Counted from the first letter of the stretch, positions 15,663 through 25,043 are shown. The stretch: 35,813 bases of DNA from Myxococcota bacterium (GCA_020630615.1 JAHDBA010000029.1:1-35813); one strand, 5' to 3'. Made by a program: numbers and translations. The notes: generated from the sequence alone by a model not told the origin.

Positions 15663-16274
15663 GTGCGAAGTACTTCCCAGAAAACACAAGAACCACCCTC
15701 ATCTGCAATAGAAGCAGGTGTCATATGCGGAGCAAAACCGCCACAAGCATGGACTGGTAATCACTGGAAAATTTTCTATCGGCAATACCAGAGCGACGTC
15801 AAACGATGGGTACAGAGGTTTGTTGGACCCGCTGGCCCGATTGATGACATCACTCAAGAGATATTTATTTTTGCATTTAACAAGCGTGACGAGCTCCCAT
15901 ACCCGGACTATACTCGCACTTGGTTATATAGAGTCACACGCTTTCATAGCTTAAGGCACCATCAAAAATCTGGTGTCCAACATCGACTGCTTTCGCGCTA
16001 TAAGTTGGAGACTGAATCGAATAACTGTACAACAAAAATTCAGGAAAATATCTCGACTCGAAAAATAGTTCATCAGTGTTTACAGACGCTGAAAGATGAA
16101 GAGCGTGAAGCAATAGTCTTACGAGACTTTGAAGGGTTAACATCATCCGAAGCAGCCGAGTTGAGTGGTATGAATGAAAACACTTTGCGAAGCCATCTTC
16201 GTCGGGGCCGAAAGAACTTTCAAAGCGCGTACCAAAGACAGAGCAAATCATCGCTAACTGGGGGGGCACGATGA
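15663..16274 (+). CDS. ECF-type RNA polymerase sigma factor
   Basis: 203 residues. The frame has no usable ATG; GTG at 15663 is the only reasonable start, three codons after an in-frame TAG. Sigma region 2 spans about 38-103 (FYRQYQSDVKRWVQRFV...IDDITQEIFIFAF...YTRTWLYRVTRF) and region 4 about 140-190 (LKDEEREAIVLRDFEGLTSSEAAELSG...TLRSHLRRGRKNF), the helix-turn-helix for -35 recognition. The first 35 residues are an extension not typical of the family. It overlaps the next gene by ATGA, and a G7 tract sits in its last codons. Its targets probably include its own operon and the adjacent lipoproteins, but no ECF promoter motif was identified with confidence. Confidence 0.9.
   Translation: MRSTSQKTQEPPSSAIEAGVICGAKPPQAWTGNHWKIFYRQYQSDVKRWVQRFVGPAGPIDDITQEIFIFAFNKRDELPYPDYTRTWLYRVTRFHSLRHHQKSGVQHRLLSRYKLETESNNCTTKIQENISTRKIVHQCLQTLKDEEREAIVLRDFEGLTSSEAAELSGMNENTLRSHLRRGRKNFQSAYQRQSKSSLTGGAR
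16260..16266 (+). repeat. G7 homopolymer at the sigma / membrane-protein junction
   Basis: Seven Gs encode Gly-Gly and part of Ala near the end of the sigma factor, four bases before the ATG at 16271. The tract probably serves as the purine-rich ribosome site for the downstream gene. Gaining one G, or a -1 ribosomal slip, would put the sigma frame into the downstream frame with no stop. Confidence 0.6.
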
Positions 16275-17242
16275 AAAGCGAGCAATTTGATTACGATTCA
16301 ATTATAAACGAGGTCAATGAAGCAATATCATTGTCCGAGGATTCAAATATTGAGCTCAAAAGTGATTTTATAAGCGCGTTGACTACTGCACACACCAACA
16401 TGGCTGAAACCGTCCCGACAGAGCTAACATTACTGCCACGTCATCAAATACTGCAAAACGATGACCTGCAAGTTTTAGCACGAGAGCTAAAGACCCAAAA
16501 AGAGAATCTTGTCGACATTGTGCATAGGTCAAAGTCGATCTTGGCGAAATCGTTGGTATTAATCAGTGTAGTGGGTACCTCAGCACTAATTTTAAACCAG
16601 ACTTTGATTGATTCCGAAAACGACTTAGTACAAAGCTCCCCGAAGCCTCAACTTGACATGAATCTGAAAAATGGAGTCTCGCAAAGTGAGCCAAACGGGG
16701 GAGTTGGGCACAATCAGATTTGTGAAGAGATCAACCCGACGAACATGAATATGTTGGAGCCTCTCGCAGTGAAGAAGGAATCTAAAATGAAGCTAGCGGC
16801 TGCAAAACGGACAAAGGCCAAGAGAAATTCGGGTGTTCGAGAATTAAAAAAAGCCCACCACCTAACTTCATCAGCAACAGTGCCCACCTTTCAAGAGCGT
16901 GATGGCAAAGAGCGTGATGGAACCTTGCAACAAGAAGTTAAAATGTTCGAGGACGCGCGTAATGCTTACAAAAAAGGCGACTATTACAACTCTCTTCAGC
17001 GCTTTAAAAAATACACCAAACGGTTCCCGAATGGCCGATTTAACAGGGACAGTCAGGCATATATTGTCCGCTCCTATTGTGCCCAGAGTATATGGGAGGA
17101 CTGCATTGAGCACGGTTTACAATATCAGGCGACTTTTGGTGTGAATCATCCAGATATTAATAAATTGGTCAATTTCGCAAAAAAAGAGAAAAAAAGATCT
17201 TTTTTGCACCAAATGCACCACTCAAAAAGCACTAGTAAGTAA
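16271..17242 (+). CDS. Single-pass membrane protein, candidate anti-sigma factor with TPR-like C-terminus
   Basis: 323 residues, starting inside the sigma stop codon (ATGA overlap), which implies translational coupling and equal dosage. Residues 1-88 are acidic and helical, presumably cytoplasmic. One membrane segment lies at about 91-109 (LAKSLVLISVVGTSALIL). A low-complexity linker rich in Lys/Asn follows, with a 12-base direct repeat (agagcgtgatgg at 16894 and 16909) giving ERDGKERDG. The last 100 residues (EDARNAYKKGDYYNSLQRFKKYTKRFP...) resemble a TPR/BamD-type helical repeat in the periplasm. No zinc-binding HxxxCxxC anti-sigma motif is seen. The role as anti-sigma factor is inferred from position and topology. 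Confidence 0.65.
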   Translation: MKSEQFDYDSIINEVNEAISLSEDSNIELKSDFISALTTAHTNMAETVPTELTLLPRHQILQNDDLQVLARELKTQKENLVDIVHRSKSILAKSLVLISVVGTSALILNQTLIDSENDLVQSSPKPQLDMNLKNGVSQSEPNGGVGHNQICEEINPTNMNMLEPLAVKKESKMKLAAAKRTKAKRNSGVRELKKAHHLTSSATVPTFQERDGKERDGTLQQEVKMFEDARNAYKKGDYYNSLQRFKKYTKRFPNGRFNRDSQAYIVRSYCAQSIWEDCIEHGLQYQATFGVNHPDINKLVNFAKKEKKRSFLHQMHHSKSTSK

Positions 17243-17278
17243 GCCCAGGAAAGGGTTGTTAGTGCAAGGAGCATAAAA

Positions 17279-18406
17279 ATGAAAAATATACAAAAATATA
17301 GCAATGCAGGAATCGTGTTAATCATCATGACGATGTGGGCCGCCTGTGATTATGAGCAGGTTCTGGGTACAGCGAGCCCAGATCGTGAAGAGTTTGCTCT
17401 CATTGATTCTGAAAACAATGTCGAAGATGATGACTCGCTACCTTTGGATGAGATTAACAACTTTGATGAGACGGATGAGCTTTTCCCTGAGATTCCAGCC
17501 GAAGAGCTTGATAGCCTGATGGGATTTTGCGACTCCAACGAAGACTGCGGTGAAAATCAAGAATGTTACGGTGCACTTTGTCTCGATATCTCAGATGATG
17601 CTGCGTGCGTAGCCTTGAGATGCTCGACGAATGAAGAATGTGATAGCGGACAAGTCTGCCAAATGAGTGATGAGTTTTGGATTGCTACCGATTCATGTGT
17701 CTTGTGTGGGCATCAGAGTGTATGTGTTGACCCCACTTCGTACGAGCAGGTTATTGAAATGTTTCCGACAACTCAATCCTATACTTCAGAATGCCCAGGA
17801 ACTGGTGAGCAAGCTCTAATCCGTCAAAACGATGGAAGTCTTGAAATGACGTGTGACGCCACGTGTGTGCAAGGTGCTGAAGATACCTTCGAACAATGTT
17901 CAGATGGGATTGATAACAATAGTGACGGAATTACGGATTGTGACTCCGAAACGTGCGCTGCATTCTGTAGTGAAGATGCGCAAACTCTTGCACCTGAGCT
18001 CACCAATGGTTTTGGTTTTAGCATCGGTCGCGCATATGCTCTTATCGAAGAAGCAGAGCTTGGAAATGCGCCTGAGCTTATCGTATTCAATACATGGATG
18101 CGAGCTGCAGTTGGCACTACCGATGCACTCGTACCGCTGACGGGTGGCTATGAAATAATAAATCGCGCTAGTGGTTCAATCATTATTTTAAACAGCAATG
18201 GCTTTGCGAACACGAGTGAACTTACAGTGTTGGACGCGCAAGGAAGTCGGATCGCTGATGCCAATGACAATATATACGAACGTATTGTGGACATTTGTGT
18301 TGACAACAACAATGGTTTTCAACTCGTCGATGCTGGTGAACTTTTTAACGAAGGCTCCGAGAACGTAGGATGTGTTTGCCTGGCAGATGGTAGCGCAAGT
18401 TGCTAA
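17279..18406 (+). CDS. Cys-rich acidic lipoprotein, unknown function
   Basis: 375 residues, AAGGAG upstream. Signal peptide with a lipobox-like MWAAC (Cys23). A very acidic linker (about 35-80) precedes Cys motifs: FCDSNEDCGENQECYGALC (about 83-101), CSTNEECDSGQVC and later CSDGIDNNSDGITDCDSETC (about 207-226), the last resembling the DNDxDGxxDC calcium-binding-like repeats of secreted myxobacterial proteins. The C-terminal 140 residues are a predicted beta-rich globular domain ending in CVCLADGSASC. It lies 36 bases after the candidate anti-sigma gene and ends at a strong terminator, so it is the last gene of the sigma operon and a likely structural output or ligand of it. Confidence 0.75.
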   Translation: MKNIQKYSNAGIVLIIMTMWAACDYEQVLGTASPDREEFALIDSENNVEDDDSLPLDEINNFDETDELFPEIPAEELDSLMGFCDSNEDCGENQECYGALCLDISDDAACVALRCSTNEECDSGQVCQMSDEFWIATDSCVLCGHQSVCVDPTSYEQVIEMFPTTQSYTSECPGTGEQALIRQNDGSLEMTCDATCVQGAEDTFEQCSDGIDNNSDGITDCDSETCAAFCSEDAQTLAPELTNGFGFSIGRAYALIEEAELGNAPELIVFNTWMRAAVGTTDALVPLTGGYEIINRASGSIIILNSNGFANTSELTVLDAQGSRIADANDNIYERIVDICVDNNNGFQLVDAGELFNEGSENVGCVCLADGSASC

Positions 18407-18426
18407 GTTGCTGAAGCTAAGTGATT

Positions 18427-18456
18427 GAGGAGGTGCTCAGCACCTCCTTCTTTTTT
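18427..18456 (+). terminator. Rho-independent terminator
   Basis: GGAGGTGC-tca-GCACCTCC, extendable by an A-U pair, followed by TTCTTTTTT; 21 bases after the TAA of the Cys-rich lipoprotein. Confidence 0.92.
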
Positions 18457-18503
18457 GGTATTTGGATACTTGCGTTCCTTCACCAAGGCATCATAGTCCA
18501 ATC

Positions 18504-19304
18504 ATGTTTTCAAAAGTTCAGAAAAATATAGAAATTATGAATGCAGAGGGTTTTGCAGGAATGCGTAAAGCTGGGCGAAACGCCGCAAGTCTTTTAAATC
18601 ACCTCTCAACAATGGTGAAGCCGGGCATTTGTACTCAAGATTTGGATGATGCTGCTGTAGCGTGGGTTAAAGAGCGCGGATTGATCAATGCGCCTCTTGG
18701 TTATGGTGGACCTGACAATGCTTTCCCTCGGTCGATTTGCACCAGTGTGAATGAAGTGGTTTGTCATGGGATCCCCAACAAGCACGAGATACTGAAAAAG
18801 GGCGATATCATTAATATTGATGTCACGCCTATTACTGACGGGTATCACGGGGACACGTCACGTACAATTTTTGTAGGCGAGCCCTCAGATGAAATTCGGA
18901 AACTCGTCGAGACTACTGAGCTTTGTCTGCGCAAAGGGATCGAGGTCGTGAAACCCGGTGCGCGTCTTGGCGACATCGGCAAAGCTATCGAAGCCTGTGC
19001 GCATGCCCGCGGATACGGTGTTGTGAAAGATTTTGTGGGCCATGGGATCGGTCGTCGCTTTCACACTCCCCCGCAGATTGCACACTATGACAACGGCGAT
19101 CGTACGCGCATCAAGGCCGGCATGGTGTTCACAATTGAACCCATGATCAATCTCGGTACCTGGGAGTCTGAGATTTTGGATGACGGCTGGACAGCAATAA
19201 CGCTTGATGGCAAAGCGAGCGCTCAATTTGAGCATACGATGGGTGTGACTGAAAAGGGCGTTGAAATCTTTACACTCGAAGAAGGAGTGGATTACTTCGC
19301 CTAA
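18504..19304 (+). CDS. map: Methionine aminopeptidase, type I
   Basis: 266 residues from the ATG at 18504; an in-frame upstream start at 18462 lies close to the terminator and adds nothing conserved. The pita-bread fold residues are all present: His88 (EVVCHGIPN), metal ligands Asp106 (NIDVTP), Asp117 (HGDTSRT), His180 (VGHGIGRRFH), Glu212 (FTIEP) and Glu243 (QFEHT). It removes N-terminal Met from nascent proteins in the cytoplasm. The usual type I N-terminus (IEI...GMRKAGRNAA) is recognisable and there is no N-terminal zinc-finger extension. Twenty bases separate it from the S1-domain gene. Confidence 0.95.
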   Translation: MFSKVQKNIEIMNAEGFAGMRKAGRNAASLLNHLSTMVKPGICTQDLDDAAVAWVKERGLINAPLGYGGPDNAFPRSICTSVNEVVCHGIPNKHEILKKGDIINIDVTPITDGYHGDTSRTIFVGEPSDEIRKLVETTELCLRKGIEVVKPGARLGDIGKAIEACAHARGYGVVKDFVGHGIGRRFHTPPQIAHYDNGDRTRIKAGMVFTIEPMINLGTWESEILDDGWTAITLDGKASAQFEHTMGVTEKGVEIFTLEEGVDYFA

Positions 19305-19323
19305 AGCCGCTAGGAGATAAGCT

Positions 19324-21090
19324 ATGAGTGAAAAAACATATGCAGTGCCAACGGGCAAAAGCGTCGACCCTTCCACATTGTCACACAGCAACAAAGGGAA
19401 GGCCAAAGGCAAAAACTTTAGAATGCGCTCAAAAAAAGAAGCCGTGCCAGAGCTGAAAGATAGCGATAACGCAGTGGAAAGCCTGAAGAGCGAGAGCACT
19501 CCTTCGGCCAAGCAACACGACCCTCAAGAATCGCCTTCACAACGTGGTGCTGGCGCAGCGAAAAACAAGCTGCCGTCCAGTCAAGTTGAGCACACTGCCA
19601 CGACACCCATCGATAGTGCATCGCCTGCAAAAGAAGCTGCGCCCATCAAGGCATCTGCGCCAGTCGAAGAACTCAACTTTGCAGACATGCTGGGAGAATA
19701 CTCGCCAGAAAATTCAAAACGGCTATCGATTGGTGACGCTGTTGAAGTCCGTATCGAACACATCGATCACAACTTTGCATTTTGTAAGATTTCACCAACA
19801 CAAGAAGGCACTCTTGAACTTGCACCTCTCGATGACGAAATGCGTGCCGATCTAGAGGTTGGGAACACAATCAAGCTTTATATCGCCGGCTTGAAGGGCG
19901 CGATTCAACTTTCAACCAAACTCGCCGCCGGGACTTTTGATTTCGACACAATTCAAGAGGCATACGCGAGTCAGGCGCCCGTTGAAGCTCAGGTCGTGGG
20001 TCACAACACAGGAGGACTCGAGCTCAAGCTTCTCGGGACTCGAGGCTTCTGCCCCATGTCGCAAATCGATACCCGACGCGTAGAGGACGCATCTCTTTGG
20101 GTTGGTAAGACCTTAGAGGTCTCGATTTCAGAAGTGAAAGAAAATGGCAAACAGCTTGTATGTTCAAGACGGAAACTCCTGGATCAAAAGCGTAATCAGC
20201 TTGCTTCGAACACACTTTCGACACTCGCAATTGGTGACACGGTTGACGGTTCGGTCGAACGTTTTGTGAATGGTGGAACGCTCATCAGCTTTGAGGGTCT
20301 CGAAGGCTTTTTACCCAACCGTGAACTCGCGCATCAATTCGTCTCAAACCCTGAAAATATTTTAGCGCCACTTCAAAACGTTCGTTGCAGTGTTCTTGAA
20401 ATCGAGCCCAATGAAGAAACGCCATGGCGCTCACGTGTTTTACTCACCCGCAAGGCGCTTCTCGATCATCCTTTCGATAAAAACGCACATCGCCTCGTTG
20501 TTGGAAACGACGTGCAAGGTCGCGTTGTTCGCCTCAGCGACTTTGGTGCCTTCATTGAACTTTTTGAACAAGGTTCTGGCATCGAAGGCCTCGCTCATAT
20601 TTCAAAACTCTCCGACAAGCGAGTTGAGCACCCAAGCGAGGTCCTCAAAGAGGGTCAAGAGGTCAACGTCTACATTACAGACATCGATCGCACTTCTGAG
20701 AAGGTCAGTCTTTCGTTGGTCAAACCCATGAGTGATGAAGAACGTGAGGCAGCCAAGCCCAAACCGGGTTCTATAGGTGCAACCTTTAAAGGCCAAGTTG
20801 TTCGCATTGAAAACTACGGTATCTTTATCGAAAATGCCGAGGGTGCACGCTTACTTGTGCCCAAACGTGAAATTGATATCGATCGGAATGCAGACCTTCG
20901 CAAAGCCTTTGCTGCCGATCAAGAAGTTGAAGCCATCATTATCAACATTGATGAGCAGGGTCGTGCAAGTGGTTCGATTAAAGAAATCGCGCGTGTGCAA
21001 GAGCGAGCAGTGGTTGATGCCTATACGAAAGACGCGGCCAAGGCGACTCTTGGGAACTTCGGCGATCTTTTTAAAAACATCAAGCTCTGA
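19324..21090 (+). CDS. Multi-S1-domain RNA-binding protein (ribosomal protein S1-like)
   Basis: 588 residues, AGGAG upstream. The first ~115 residues are low-complexity, rich in Lys/Ser/Ala/Pro. Five S1 (OB-fold) domains follow at roughly 134-198, 218-285, 298-385, 393-470 and 480-560; the fourth (VQGRVVRLSDFGAFIEL...GLAHISKLSDKRVEHPSEVLKEGQEV) is the most canonical. It resembles bS1 in overall size but lacks the usual S1 N-terminus and has a basic disordered tail instead. It may be a second S1-like translation or RNA-decay factor rather than the ribosomal protein itself. It lies between map and prmA, which supports a translation role. Confidence 0.88.
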   Translation: MSEKTYAVPTGKSVDPSTLSHSNKGKAKGKNFRMRSKKEAVPELKDSDNAVESLKSESTPSAKQHDPQESPSQRGAGAAKNKLPSSQVEHTATTPIDSASPAKEAAPIKASAPVEELNFADMLGEYSPENSKRLSIGDAVEVRIEHIDHNFAFCKISPTQEGTLELAPLDDEMRADLEVGNTIKLYIAGLKGAIQLSTKLAAGTFDFDTIQEAYASQAPVEAQVVGHNTGGLELKLLGTRGFCPMSQIDTRRVEDASLWVGKTLEVSISEVKENGKQLVCSRRKLLDQKRNQLASNTLSTLAIGDTVDGSVERFVNGGTLISFEGLEGFLPNRELAHQFVSNPENILAPLQNVRCSVLEIEPNEETPWRSRVLLTRKALLDHPFDKNAHRLVVGNDVQGRVVRLSDFGAFIELFEQGSGIEGLAHISKLSDKRVEHPSEVLKEGQEVNVYITDIDRTSEKVSLSLVKPMSDEEREAAKPKPGSIGATFKGQVVRIENYGIFIENAEGARLLVPKREIDIDRNADLRKAFAADQEVEAIIINIDEQGRASGSIKEIARVQERAVVDAYTKDAAKATLGNFGDLFKNIKL

Positions 21091-21171
21091 TAGATATACA
21101 ATCGAGGATTCCAACATTTGGGATACCTGCATCATGTATGGGCTCCAAGGGTTATGAAGGACACCGCAAGC

Positions 21172-22074
21172 ATGTCAAAACCAACGCTCTTTCGTCGACT
21201 CGATGTTCATACCTTGCCTGAGCTTGAAGATGCACTCTGCGGTCATTCTGAAGAACTTGAAGGTATCGGCTTTCAAGCTTTCGATACGATGACCCGTGGC
21301 CCCGATGGTGAAGAACTTGCCGACAATCAGCTCATCGCTCGATTCACATTTAACCCTGAGCTCCCAAGCTCTGAAGTGATTGAGTCTTCGATTTTATCCT
21401 TTGTTCAAGAGCTTGGTTTTGACACCCCAAAGTTCATTTGGTCAACCTTCGGGAATGAAGATTGGAACGCAAAGTTCAAAGAACGATGGCAAGCGCTCGA
21501 AGTGGCACCGCGTGTGTGGGTTGCACCGACGTGGAAGCGCGACGCATTTCAAAAGGATAACGCAGAACATGTGATTTGGATCGATCCAGGAATGGCTTTT
21601 GGTACGGGTGATCATCCTACCACGCGCCTTTGTGCACAGATGATGGTGAAGCACACGTCTGCTCTTCAGAATGCAAGCGTCGCCGATATTGGATGCGGCA
21701 CTGGAATACTCGCGTTACTCGCAGAGTCGATGGGCGCACAGAGCGTTGACGGTCTCGACAACGACCCCGACGCCATTCGTATCGCGATCGAGAATGCAAA
21801 AGACAACCTCAGCCAGCGAAGCTTTTACACCGTGGATTGGGATGCGTTACGAAAGCCAACCTACGATGTCACCATTGCGAACATTATTGCGCCGGTCCTG
21901 CGCGAACTTGCACCTCAGATTCTTAAGCGCTCCGCCAAGCCAAACAACCGCATCATTTTGTCTGGGATTATCAATCACGAGGCGGACGAGACGCTTCATG
22001 AATATGTGAATGCAGGACGACAACTCATCGACCATCTCAACGAAGGCGATTGGAACGCGTATGTACTTGCCTAG
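21172..22074 (+). CDS. prmA: Ribosomal protein L11 methyltransferase
   Basis: 300 residues from the ATG at 21172 with AAGGA ten bases upstream; ATGs at 21154 and earlier are alternatives with poorer spacing. The PrmA signature IDPGMAFGTGDHPTT precedes the SAM-binding motif VADIGCGTGILALLA; TIANIIAPVL is the post-I catalytic NI-x-AP segment. An N-terminal L11-recognition domain of about 100 residues is present. It trimethylates ribosomal protein L11. It ends in TAG, and the next gene begins 14 bases before that stop. Confidence 0.93.
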   Translation: MSKPTLFRRLDVHTLPELEDALCGHSEELEGIGFQAFDTMTRGPDGEELADNQLIARFTFNPELPSSEVIESSILSFVQELGFDTPKFIWSTFGNEDWNAKFKERWQALEVAPRVWVAPTWKRDAFQKDNAEHVIWIDPGMAFGTGDHPTTRLCAQMMVKHTSALQNASVADIGCGTGILALLAESMGAQSVDGLDNDPDAIRIAIENAKDNLSQRSFYTVDWDALRKPTYDVTIANIIAPVLRELAPQILKRSAKPNNRIILSGIINHEADETLHEYVNAGRQLIDHLNEGDWNAYVLA

Positions 22075-23731
22075 TGTGCGTTCATTAGCATGCCGATGGG
22101 TTATCGCATTACCCTTCTATGTGACTCTTGGGTCCTCTCTTGGAGGATGTTCGCTCAGCGCATCGGCCGCAGACTCTACGGACGCGAAGCTCAATTCACT
22201 CCCCCGACCTCAAGCCGACACCCCCGAAGGGCTCGGCGCACAGGATTTTGTGCAATGGCTTCGCCTCCAGAACCTTAAGCGCAATGACTTCGTAAATACG
22301 AATGACAACGAACTCAAGGAACTTCTCACTACACGGAACTCACGACTAAAGCTGCTTAAGATGAAAGCAGAAGCTCTCGAGGGCCAAGAACATCTCACTT
22401 CATTTTTTCGAAGTCTTGAAGACACAATCGAAGCACCGCTTTTACAAAAACAAGAGCAACGCACTCGGATCTCAGTTTTTGGGAACTCCTTGATTGCTTC
22501 CGATAATATTGTTCGTGTGATTCGCGAGAATTTCCAGCGCGACTTTGGGGATGCTGGGCGGGGTTTCCTCTTGGCCAATCCACAATTGCCGAAGGCTCCA
22601 CGTCGCCGCACAGCCAACTGGTCGAAAGGGTGGTCCATCCACAAGTTGGTGATGGATGACAAGACACGCTACCCGAAAGGTATCGGCGGAGCCGTCTTTG
22701 TCAGCTCGAGTGGGAGCGCATTTTCCCGCTACGATCGTCTTCTCAACCATGACAGGGTCAAGTTCTTCTGGCTCGACCACGCGTATGCGAAAGATATTAA
22801 GCTTGTTTTTGAACACCCCGAGGGCAACCTTCTGTCTCGCCTTGAGGCGAAACACAAACGCGAGTTAAGGGTGGATACGGTCGCCATCCCTGAGGGCGCC
22901 ACAAAAGTATGGGCAAAGGTCAAGGGCCATGCCAATGTGAGCTATGGTGCAAGTCTTGAGCGTGAGGGCCCTGGCATGATTGTCGATACGATGGGGATTG
23001 TTGCAACGGACGCTTCGGACTGGATGAAGGCCCCTGATGAAACGATGCTCCCCTCATTCAAAGGTTTGAACTCCGACCTCGTAATTTATCTTCATGGTGG
23101 CAATGAGATTAAGAAGCTTGCCTTTGGCTGGGCTCATCTTGAAGATTACGCACGCGACATCCCCCTTTTTGTGAAGCGCCATCAAGAAGCGTTACCGGGT
23201 GCGAGTTGCCTTGTGGTTGGCCCGCCGCAGAACATTTTGCGCCCACCATCGAAACGTGCATTTCAGACACGCTCACAGTTCTTCACCATTGAAAAACTCT
23301 ATCGTGACGCTGCGCGTGATGCGGGCTGCGCATATTTTGATATATATAAATCGATGGGCTCCTCGAAAGCGTTCAAGCGCCTTCATCAAAAGGGCTGGTT
23401 GCAACCCGATTTTGTTCACCCGCGCCGAAAAGGTCTCGACCTGATGGGGCAACTGATCACAGATGCGCTTTATAACTCGTTTAACGAATACCGTAGCGTA
23501 CGATTTCAAAACTCAATTCAAGTGCAGCAAGTGGGTTGGCAAGAACGTTCCCCTGAATGGTATGCATGCAACCGAAGCTACTTCTCTGGCGTCTTTCGTT
23601 ATGGCTGTGAAGCCTATCAACAATGGTTTCAAGAGATTGAAAAAGTGATTGCTGAAAAAGAGATTGAAGAGAGTGAGCGTGAGTCTTGGGCGTCCTTGTT
23701 GCATTCGCGACCAATTGACGATGACCAATGA
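22061..23731 (+). CDS. SGNH/GDSL-hydrolase lipoprotein
   Basis: 556 residues from the ATG at 22061, which overlaps the end of prmA by 14 bases; it supplies a signal sequence with lipobox LGGC. A coiled or helical region follows (about 50-130). SGNH blocks are visible: VFGNSLIAS (block I, nucleophile Ser143, with GNS rather than GDS), the FGDAGRGF segment found in related proteins, HGGNE (Asn348, block III) and PDFVHP (Asp450 and His453, block V). Family members remove or transfer O-acetyl groups on peptidoglycan or polysaccharide. A C-terminal charged tail is unassigned. No MBOAT gene is adjacent here, although an MBOAT/SGNH pair lies 9 kb further on. Confidence 0.82.
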   Translation: MYLPSVRSLACRWVIALPFYVTLGSSLGGCSLSASAADSTDAKLNSLPRPQADTPEGLGAQDFVQWLRLQNLKRNDFVNTNDNELKELLTTRNSRLKLLKMKAEALEGQEHLTSFFRSLEDTIEAPLLQKQEQRTRISVFGNSLIASDNIVRVIRENFQRDFGDAGRGFLLANPQLPKAPRRRTANWSKGWSIHKLVMDDKTRYPKGIGGAVFVSSSGSAFSRYDRLLNHDRVKFFWLDHAYAKDIKLVFEHPEGNLLSRLEAKHKRELRVDTVAIPEGATKVWAKVKGHANVSYGASLEREGPGMIVDTMGIVATDASDWMKAPDETMLPSFKGLNSDLVIYLHGGNEIKKLAFGWAHLEDYARDIPLFVKRHQEALPGASCLVVGPPQNILRPPSKRAFQTRSQFFTIEKLYRDAARDAGCAYFDIYKSMGSSKAFKRLHQKGWLQPDFVHPRRKGLDLMGQLITDALYNSFNEYRSVRFQNSIQVQQVGWQERSPEWYACNRSYFSGVFRYGCEAYQQWFQEIEKVIAEKEIEESERESWASLLHSRPIDDDQ

Positions 23732-23801
23732 GAGCAGTAGACTTCACACACAATGGTGCTCTCTCGAGTCACCGTTCGCGGAGTTTTGCAGGATTCATTG
23801 C

Positions 23802-23828
23802 CTTCATTTCGCTCACATTGAAATGAAG
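23802..23828. other. Inverted repeat between convergent genes
   Basis: CTTCATTTC and GAAATGAAG form a 9-bp stem with a 9-base loop, midway between the SGNH lipoprotein stop and the aldolase stop. There is no U-run on either strand, so its role as a two-way terminator is uncertain. The rest of 23732-23950 shows nothing else. Confidence 0.4.
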
Positions 23829-23950
23829 TGTTCAAACAAGAAACTCTTTCGGACAATCCAACACGAGTCCCACGAACACAAAGATCTAAGAAAGCGTACC
23901 TGGTGACTAAGAACATCTCGTACAGCAAAGCTTTGGACAAGCTCTTGCTG

Positions 23951-25000
23951 CTAAGCCAGGGTGATGTCCTTGCAGCGATAAACGTCCTGCACAGCATTTA
24001 ACAACTCAACGCCTTCGTTCAAAGGTCGCTGAAAAGCCTTACGCCCAAGTATGAGACCCATACCGCCCGCACGTTTATTGATTACTGCAGTCGCCACAGC
24101 ATCTTGCATATCGTTTGAACCCGATGCGCCGCCCGAGTTAATCAGACCGGCTCGTCCCATGTAGCAGTTCGCAACTTGATAACGACACAAATCGATTGGG
24201 TGATCACTTGCGAGCTCGGAGTACATCTTCGGATGTGACTTTGAGTAGTTTAACGCTGTGATACCACCATTGTTGGTCGGCATTTTTTGCTTGATGATAT
24301 CTGCTTTAATCGTGACACCCAGATGATTCGCTTGTCCTGTTAAATCCGCTGCGGAATGGTAATCCGTTCCTTCATGTTTAAAGGCATTGTTGCGCGCGTA
24401 ACACCAAAGTACTGTAAACATCCCCATGTCGTGCGCTTCATCAAAGATTTGAGAGATCTCTTGAAGTTGACGACGTGAGTTTTCAGAGCCCCAATAAATC
24501 GTCGCCCCTACCCCGACGCAACCCATATCGAACGCCTGCTGGATTGAACCAAAAGGAACCTGGTCGTGCTGATTGGGATAACTCAAAAGTTCGTTGTGAT
24601 TGATCTTTAGAATGAATGGAATTTTATGCGCGTAACGCCGTGCAACAAAGCCGAGCGCCCCATAGGTGGTCGCGACCGCAGAGCACCCGCCCTCGATCGC
24701 AAGCTTGCAAATATTCTCAGGGTCAAAATAATCTGGGTTGGGTGCGAATGAAGCCCCTGCGGTATGCTCGATTCCCTGATCGACAGGTAAAATATTGATG
24801 TATCCCGTGTTCGCTAGCCGACCTGCATCAAACATTGTTTGAAGATTCCTCAAGACCGCAGCATTGCGATCCGAATCGATGAATATTTTATCCACAAAGT
24901 CAGGAGCAGGTTGGTGCAAGCGCGATGCCGCGATTGTTTTGCATTCGTGGGCAAGTAAATGGTCTTGGTCACCGAGAAGACTTTGAATCGTAGATAGCAT
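23951..25000 (-). CDS. fbaB: Class I fructose-bisphosphate aldolase, DhnA/FbaB type
   Basis: 349 residues, GAAGGAG six bases upstream of the ATG. The sequence follows the FbaB family: [11 protein letters not shown] near residue 75, [17 protein letters not shown] near 165, and the Schiff-base lysine in [13 protein letters not shown] (Lys232). It cleaves fructose 1,6-bisphosphate to DHAP and glyceraldehyde 3-phosphate in the cytoplasm without a metal. Length matches E. coli FbaB (350). It lies 43 bases downstream of the sigma-70 gene on the same strand and may be cotranscribed with it. Confidence 0.93.
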   Translation of the reverse strand: MLSTIQSLLGDQDHLLAHECKTIAASRLHQPAPDFVDKIFIDSDRNAAVLRNLQTMFDAGRLANTGYINILPVDQGIEHTAGASFAPNPDYFDPENICKLAIEGGCSAVATTYGALGFVARRYAHKIPFILKINHNELLSYPNQHDQVPFGSIQQAFDMGCVGVGATIYWGSENSRRQLQEISQIFDEAHDMGMFTVLWCYARNNAFKHEGTDYHSAADLTGQANHLGVTIKADIIKQKMPTNNGGITALNYSKSHPKMYSELASDHPIDLCRYQVANCYMGRAGLINSGGASGSNDMQDAVATAVINKRAGGMGLILGRKAFQRPLNEGVELLNAVQDVYRCKDITLA

Positions 25001-25043
25001 GAGGACTCCTTCATCTTCAGCTATCAGATTCCCCTACAAAAAT

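Noticed and set aside
23649..23906. Small plus-strand frame after the SGNH lipoprotein
   Set aside because: It overlaps the end of that gene out of frame and has no conserved features.
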